A DNA stretch of 10,833 nt from Gracilaria caudata (taxonomy: Eukaryota; Rhodophyta; Florideophyceae; Gracilariales; Gracilariaceae), in the NCBI GenBank assembly GCA_030374735.1, contig JASCIV010000881.1, forward strand, positions 1 to 10,833, read 5' to 3'. A program made the translations under genes and the position numbers. The notes below the pieces were generated by a model that was given only the letters and a program-made list of their open reading frames with translations, was not told the origin of the DNA and did no database searches. Shown here in pieces: positions 7,028 through 10,833 of the stretch (the stretch's first letter is position 1; each line of letters opens with the position of its first letter).

Positions 7028-8032
7028 ATGGTGTTCCGCTGGCTGTTTTCGTCGTCTTCGTCCTCTGCGGCGCGGCCGCCGCACGAGGAGCCTCCCGTGT
7101 CGGACGAGCATGCGTTGGGCCCCAATGACTCCACGCCCACCGCCATGGAGGATTTGTCGCGTCCTCTTCGCGTCTCTCTCAACGCCATTGCGCCCGCGCT
7201 GGTGGAGGAGCGACCGGAGCTCAAGCTCAGCGAGTACGACATGTCGCGCGGACAGTACGCCATCAACGTGCTTGCGTTGACTCACAACGCAGTGCGCGTG
7301 GAGATGGCGGACATGTGGGGCGATATTATCCCGGGGCTGCAGAAGCGCTGCCTGCCCAATGCGCCGATTCCGCTCACGCAGCAGGATACAGACGACCTGC
7401 GAAAGTGGTGGTCCGGCTTTGCTCGTTTTGCGCTCACGGCCAGTTTGGTGGACGATATGGTCACCAAGAAGGCGTTCTCCGACGTGTATGTCGGTTTTGA
7501 TAAGGAAACAAAGCTTATAGATGCGTTGTATCACAAGGTGCAGGAGAAAAATAACGTGTACTTGGAGATGGCGTTTAAGAAGATGGCCAAGGCTGTGGAT
7601 AACTTTGAACACGACCTCACCGAAAATGGGTGCGCGCAGCTGGTAAAGGCGTGGCAGATGCTCGCTACTATGATTGGCGACGTGTTCACCGAGTGCGAGC
7701 GGCTGGTAGAGAGTATCGATAGATGGGTCAGAAACCCTTTCGAGTACAAGGACCTGGAGAAGCAGGCCGCGAAGATCTTCACCAACAAGAAGCGTTGGGG
7801 AGATGACGACACCAAGCGCGGCGAGATGATCATCATGCTGTGCAGATGGCTCACGGAGGAAGAGCTGATGAGAGAATGGATGTTCAGAAACCTCACCAAG
7901 AAGGAACTGAAATGTATTGACAAGTGGATGAACGGGTACCAAGATGGAAGACTTGTGATCATCGACCGGCTGTATCAAAAGAAGGCTGCCAACGATTGCG
8001 GCGATCACATTGCACTGGACGCGATTCCCTGA
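7028..8032 (+). CDS. hemerythrin-like (HHE) family protein lacking usual iron ligands, tentative
   Basis: The 334-residue soluble, mostly helical protein has no signal peptide or clear membrane segment. From residue 75 on it resembles plant/algal HHE hemerythrin-like proteins: LTHNAVRVEM (84-93, compare H-[DN]-A-x-R), a tryptophan-containing helix DLRKWWSGFARF (123-134), LIDALYHKV (163-171), a helix LVKAWQMLATMIGDVFTECERLV (205-227), and a C-terminal W-rich part with LTEEELMREW and LTKKELKCIDKW. Where the family has an HHxxE-type cluster this protein reads ALTASLVDDM (135-144), and the later H-x3-E is VFTECE (219-224). H86 may be the only ligand kept, so a di-iron centre is doubtful. The assignment rests on pattern memory; an unrelated helical bundle is possible. 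ATG 7028 has G at -3 and +4; ATG 7145 (residue 40) is an equally good start and would drop the Ser/Pro-rich head. Confidence 0.8.
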   Translation: MVFRWLFSSSSSSAARPPHEEPPVSDEHALGPNDSTPTAMEDLSRPLRVSLNAIAPALVEERPELKLSEYDMSRGQYAINVLALTHNAVRVEMADMWGDIIPGLQKRCLPNAPIPLTQQDTDDLRKWWSGFARFALTASLVDDMVTKKAFSDVYVGFDKETKLIDALYHKVQEKNNVYLEMAFKKMAKAVDNFEHDLTENGCAQLVKAWQMLATMIGDVFTECERLVESIDRWVRNPFEYKDLEKQAAKIFTNKKRWGDDDTKRGEMIIMLCRWLTEEELMREWMFRNLTKKELKCIDKWMNGYQDGRLVIIDRLYQKKAANDCGDHIALDAIP

Positions 8033-8270
8033 GCGAACGCTGTGCCGTGCGTTATATCGCGACATTGCGAAGCGTGTAGTGCATATTGCGCGCGCTACGA
8101 GCCGACAAGCCGCCCCTTAGTCATTTCTTTTTGCTGCCACATGCCTTTTTCTTTTTGCCTGTTGAGCGCAACCATTCAGCACAACGGCGCGTTGTGTGTT
8201 TTTGCGGGAATGAGCTGTTTAGGTGCCGTTTCCGCGTGCGTCTGGCGCTTCCGCCGCCTCCGAACTGCGT

Positions 8271-8297
8271 GCTCTTACATAGATAGCCAGTTTAGCG
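8271..8297 (+). promoter_or_regulatory. motif GCTCTTACA / TAGAT / TTTAGCG, copy 2
   Basis: GCTCTTACA (8271-8279) runs directly into TAGAT (8280-8284), then TTTAGCG (8291-8297). It is a second copy of the composite motif seen at 6831, in the same orientation. It may mark the promoter of an undetected transcript; ATG 8470, the analogous distance downstream, opens only a short frame ending near 8618 with no recognisable product. Confidence 0.35.
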
Positions 8298-8320
8298 TTT
8301 GTTATCGGTTTTGTTTGGCA

Positions 8321-8361
8321 AGCGTGCCAACTCATTAAACAAGTGTGCTCCAACTCATTAA
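8321..8361 (+). repeat. short tandem direct repeat with CCAACTCATTAA
   Basis: CCAACTCATTAA occurs at 8327-8338 and 8350-8361, each preceded by a similar AGYGTGC block. It makes two imperfect units of about 21-23 bp. It lies about 300 bp after the stop of the HHE-like gene, possibly in its 3' UTR or just past it. Confidence 0.6.
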
Positions 8362-8902
8362 GGGCGGCTGTGTGGACAGTATCGGCTCGCATACCTGCTG
8401 CTCGCAGCACATGCACACAGTGTCGCAGCACCGCTGAGTCAACCGCCCGCTATCGATAAGGAACAAGGCATGAGCGGCTTGTACGTGCAAGGTACGAACG
8501 CACGGTCTTTTTCGGTACGTGCTGGCGACGGAGACGATATTGGGCACTGTGCAACTGCGGGAACGCGCAGCGTAGGAGTGCGTGCGGTGACGAATTGTCG
8601 GCATCAGGCACGGGCATGATAATCGACAAGAGCAGCAAAGGAACACAGAATGAGTTACAAGGGGGGGGCGGCTTTTGGTGGAGAGCAGTCGCCAATCATT
8701 CACGGCGTTGTGGTGTTGAGGCGATGAGAACGTCAGAAGCGCCATGCTAACACGAAAGCATGAGGCGATTTGGAGGAGGTGTGGTGGGTGCTGTGCAACA
8801 TGTGCTGACAGCCTTTAACGCACTTGTATGTACGTGACGTGCCTTTAAGCTGGCGCGGCTTTGTGCGGACACTTTTTGCGACGAGATGCTCTCTACCGTT
8901 TC

Positions 8903-9035
8903 CGGATATGCACACAACAGAATGTAGTGTACTTGTAAGAGGCACGGCGCGAGACGCGCGCGCGTGTGCCGGCGGCAGAGCGCACGTTATGTGCGCGATG
9001 CACACAACGCAATGGTTCTGTTGTGTGCATATCCG
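8903..9035. repeat. foldback element with two competing stems
   Basis: CGGATATGCACACAACAGAA (8903-8922) and its exact reverse complement (9016-9035) form a perfect 20-bp inverted repeat around a 93-nt loop. Inside the loop are smaller hairpins: GGCAC/GTGCC (8941-8945/8966-8970) and GCGCAC-GTTAT-GTGCGC (8980-8996). In addition ATGCACACAAC occurs again at 8998-9008 and pairs perfectly with 9020-9030 around an 11-nt loop. The right arm therefore has two mutually exclusive partners. It could be a structured ncRNA, a foldback mobile-element remnant or a cruciform site. No promoter or terminator was identified. Confidence 0.75.
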
Positions 9036-9134
9036 CACGCGGAAGGGAGTATCTCGCGAGGAAGCGTTCTACGGTAGCTGCTCCACCTTTAGTTTTTGTA
9101 CTTGTAAGCGCGCGGCGGGGACGTTATGTGCGCG
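8928..9134 (+). repeat. diverged duplication (two ordered repeat blocks)
   Basis: TGTACTTGTAAG occurs at 8928-8939 and 9097-9108, and ACGTTATGTGCGCG at 8984-8997 and 9121-9134, in the same order and strand. The two pairs suggest an old duplication with unequal spacers (44 and 12 nt between blocks). The first pair lies inside the foldback loop, the second about 60-100 bp after it. Confidence 0.65.
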
Positions 9135-9557
9135 CGCGCGTCGCGGCGAGGCGCGCGCGGTTGATGATTTGTTGTGCAGAGAAAGCGGCAAAGTTTTCCA
9201 CGTGAAGCGACGCGCTGTCAGCGACGCGATGACAATAACGCTTCATGTGCAGCCGACAGACGAAGCTGTTTGTTCCACACGCCCGAAAATGACGCACGTG
9301 TAGATAAACCTCGGCGAGGCAGATTAAACAAGCGGAAAAAAAGGGACAGAAGAAAAGAGAGTGGGTTTATGCAAGTGCGCCGCTGAGCGCGCGCGCAGTA
9401 CGTTAAACAGCGTCTGTGTTTGACGAATTGACAGCGCCGCTGCGCTGGGGCGCGCCCGCGCGCCCGCCGCCCCGCCGCCGGCCGTGCAGTTTGGCTCAAG
9501 AAAAAGGAGATTGCCGCAATCAGCGCGCGCCCGCGGCAGCGCGGCGCTGCGATATGT

Positions 9558-9566
9558 TTAGGGTTT
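9558..9566 (-). promoter_or_regulatory. telo-box-like AAACCCTAA
   Basis: AAACCCTAA on the minus strand equals a single plant-type telomere unit and a half. In plants the telo-box marks promoters of translation-related genes. Only one copy is present, so this is neither a telomere nor firm evidence for a promoter. Confidence 0.2.
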
Positions 9567-9684
9567 GAGCAAGCGCGCGCGCCGCGCGCCGCGAGAAGGA
9601 AGGAGCGCTTTTTCTCGTGGTGGCGGTTGAGTTAAAACATGGATACGTTGACGTCGTCAAACCAGGGCCGTGAGTTGCGCGTGA

Positions 9685-9712
9685 GCGCGCGCGCGCGCGC
9701 GCGCGCGCGCGC
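9685..9712. repeat. (GC)14 dinucleotide repeat
   Basis: An uninterrupted alternating GC run of 28 bp. It is self-complementary and a strong candidate for Z-DNA or cruciform formation. Similar but interrupted alternating GC runs lie near 9958-9982 and 10295-10318. Confidence 0.95.
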
Positions 9713-10098
9713 AGAGTGCTCGCGGACGCGCTGCAGTGTGTGCAGTGCGGCGGCGGAGAGCATCGGCGTGGCGCGCCGAGCATGCCAAAAAAAGGGCGCG
9801 CGCTCATTTTACCGGCGCTGAGCGCCGCCGCCGCCGCCATATCATAGGTCGCGCGGGAGATGAGCTGCGCCAATTACAGCTCTCGCGAAGGAGCGAGATA
9901 CAGTTGCGCAAGCGCACGCGCCGCGGCGGCGCGCGAGCTGCAGCGCGAGATACAGTACTGCGCGCGCGCTCGCGCGCGCGTGCGAGCGCGAGCGCGGCCG
10001 CGCACAATCCACGCGCGCATCATGCTCGACTGCGCGCGCGGCGTCGTCAGCACGCGGCCGCCACGCCCGGCGCGAGCGGCGGCGCTGAAGGCCGGCGC

Positions 10099-10122
10099 GG
10101 GGGGGGGGGGGGGGGGGGGGGG
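10099..10122. repeat. 24-nt poly-G run
   Basis: G24 without interruption, flanked by GC-rich sequence. The exact length is prone to sequencing error. It may form quadruplex DNA on the plus strand. Confidence 0.85.
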
Positions 10123-10351
10123 CGCGCGGTTGGCGGCGACGCAGAGGGCGAGCGCGAACGCACGTCAGTGTGAGCGCGACGCGCGCGCTGTGGAAGAAGC
10201 GTGTTGGCGGCGCACATGACGCGCCATGACGTAAGCGCAGCGGCGAAAAGGCGCGCGTGCATGGTGCACGCGGCGGCTCTGCAGCGGGAGAGCATGCGCG
10301 CGCGCGCTCGCGCGCGCTCGTGCGCGCCAACGCGTGCGTTTCTTTTTTTTT

Positions 10352-10366
10352 CTTTCCGCGGGAAAG
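10352..10366. promoter_or_regulatory. palindrome CTTTCC-GCG-GGAAAG with E2F-type core
   Basis: A perfect 15-bp palindrome around GCG. The minus strand contains TTTCCCGC (10358-10365), an exact TTTSSCGC match. A T9 run (10343-10351) abuts it. It lies about 390 bp upstream of the TATA-like box at 10753 and could serve the gene beyond the window. Confidence 0.35.
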
Positions 10367-10525
10367 CGCGTCGGCAGCGCGCCGTCGTCGTCGGCACGCG
10401 CGCACAGCGCGCAGCAACGGGCGGCTGCCAGCGACGCGCGCGTGGCGCCGTTGGCGGCAGCACTGCGCACGCGCCGTCACTGCGCGCGCAATGGTCGCGT
10501 CGCTCGGCGGCGCATCCACACGCGT

Positions 10526-10538
10526 GCCGCCAAGTGGC
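10526..10538 (+). promoter_or_regulatory. 13-mer GCCGCCAAGTGGC, second copy
   Basis: It is identical to 6697-6709. It contains the E-box CAAGTG and the inverted arms GCCA/TGGC. The copy here is 215-227 bp upstream of the TATA-like box at 10753; the other is about 320 bp upstream of the ATG at 7028. Confidence 0.35.
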
Positions 10539-10752
10539 GCGCGCTGCGCGGCGCACGTGGAACGCGCTCAGTGGATCGCGTCGCGTGCTCGCCGCGAAGC
10601 GCGGAGGCGTGGACAGCGCGCGCGGCGCGCGCCACAACGCTTTGTAAACAGCGCGAGGCGCGCCTGCATGGCGCGTGCCAAAAATGCATTTACTTTCTGC
10701 GTCGAGAGCCTCCACTTGCTGCCGCGCGCTTCGCTGCGTCGCGCGCCAACTG

Positions 10753-10760
10753 TTTAAAAA
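10753..10760 (+). promoter_or_regulatory. TATA-like box of a gene beyond the right edge
   Basis: TTTAAAAA sits in GC-rich sequence and is followed by a C-rich stretch to the window end, the same arrangement as the TATA box and leader at 2543-2663. No ATG occurs between here and 10833, so the coding sequence would begin outside. The direction is inferred from the C-rich leader on the plus strand. Confidence 0.45.
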
Positions 10761-10802
10761 GCGCCCCCGCGCGCCGCGCCCCGCCCGCTGCACGATCCAC
10801 CG

Positions 10803-10833
10803 CCCCGAACGCCCTACCCCACCGCTCCCCCCC
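10803..10833 (-). other. C-run tract, G-quadruplex potential on the minus strand
   Basis: C runs at 10803-10806, 10812-10814, 10817-10820 and 10827-10833 with short loops give the quadruplex pattern on the minus strand. It mirrors the G-run tract at the left edge. Confidence 0.45.

Larger units (their letters stand above)
8033..8902. other. spacer downstream of the HHE-like gene, no convincing gene
   Basis: The first few hundred bases should include the 3' UTR of the HHE-like gene, with T-rich patches near 8124-8158. Further on: an imperfect palindrome CTTGTACGTGCAAG (8478-8491), a G8 run (8661-8668), and TGAGGCGAT repeated at 8717-8725 and 8761-8769 around a 6-bp hairpin (CATGCT 8743-8748 / AGCATG 8757-8762). 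A 136-codon minus-strand ORF (8335-8745) is Cys/Ser/Arg-rich with no domain and is judged chance. No tRNA or snoRNA could be supported. Confidence 0.4.
9036..10752. other. GC-rich spacer, no convincing gene
   Basis: It is dominated by GCGC-rich, CpG-rich sequence. Reading frames up to about 250 codons exist on both strands but are Arg/Ala/Pro-rich, mutually overlapping and without domains, as expected from composition. Small items: GCGGCAAA (9185-9192) and CACGTG (9199-9204); the 11-bp palindrome CCTCGGCGAGG (9309-9319); GATTGC-C-GCAATC (9509-9521); the palindrome TTGACG-T-CGTCAA (9648-9660); and TGACGTAA, a bZIP-type core, at 10227-10234. The right half probably includes the upstream region of the gene promoted at 10753. 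Confidence 0.45.

Noticed and set aside
6914..8065. 383-codon minus-strand ORF covering the HHE-like gene
   Set aside because: The plus-strand frame has good start contexts, helical heptad-like composition and family-like motifs. The minus frame is a shadow produced by the codon bias of the plus gene.
8711..8770. Possible C/D-box snoRNA (GCGATGA followed by a hairpin)
   Set aside because: The C box is imperfect, no D box CTGA lies at a suitable distance and no terminal stem was found.
8908..9303. Plus-strand ORF across the foldback element
   Set aside because: Its in-frame ATG lies within the left arm, it carries the repeat words as MHTT-type peptides, and there is no domain or promoter. 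It is better explained as non-coding repeat sequence.
9557..9568. TTTAGGG as a sign of telomeric DNA
   Set aside because: There is only one full unit within ordinary spacer, with no tandem array.
9842..10793. Minus-strand ORFs of 225 and 248 codons in the right-hand spacer
   Set aside because: They are Arg/Ala/Pro/Cys-rich, overlap each other in different frames, run through the poly-G tract as poly-Pro and match no domain.

Overview
The window looks like nuclear DNA of a compact, intron-poor, GC-rich eukaryote. Two genes encode nuclear chromatin or transcription proteins (a bHLH protein and an ING-type PHD protein). Start codons mostly sit in Kozak-like contexts, TATA-like boxes lie about 65-120 bp upstream of two genes, and a canonical plant/animal-type E2F/DP palindrome precedes one gene. 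All five recognisable genes read as uninterrupted ORFs. A unicellular alga with few introns (for example a Porphyridium-like red alga) would fit, but this is inference from style and is not proved. No bacterial operon structure, rRNA, tRNA, CRISPR array or recognisable transposase was seen.

Layout, left to right. Positions 1-229 are a G-rich flank. 230-967 (minus) is a bHLH transcription factor with an atypical basic region; upstream are a TATA-like box, an overlapping uORF and a 41-bp near-perfect inverted repeat. 968-2542 is a 1.6-kb spacer with short inverted repeats and one doubtful minus-strand ORF. 2664-4652 (plus) is a Cid1/TRF4-like nucleotidyltransferase (non-canonical poly(A) or uridylyl transferase) behind a clear TATA box. 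4922-5551 (plus) is thymidylate kinase, with an E2F-type palindrome about 100 bp upstream. 5555-6478 (minus) is an ING-family PHD-finger protein whose stop codon is 3 nt from the kinase stop, so the two genes are tail to tail. 6479-7027 is a divergent promoter region. 7028-8032 (plus) is a helical protein resembling the hemerythrin-like (HHE) family but without its usual histidines. From 8033 to the end there is no convincing gene. This 2.8 kb contains short direct repeats, a striking foldback element with competing stems (8903-9035), a diverged repeat pair, a (GC)14 run, a 24-nt G run, and finally a TATA-like box that probably belongs to a plus-strand gene starting beyond the window.

The genes do not form a pathway. 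The shared theme is cell proliferation and chromatin or RNA control: dTTP supply (thymidylate kinase), H3K4me3 reading (ING), transcription (bHLH) and RNA 3'-end tailing. E2F-like sites near the kinase and ING genes hint at S-phase control. The most unusual items are the foldback element, the ligand-poor hemerythrin-like protein and the altered basic region of the bHLH protein.
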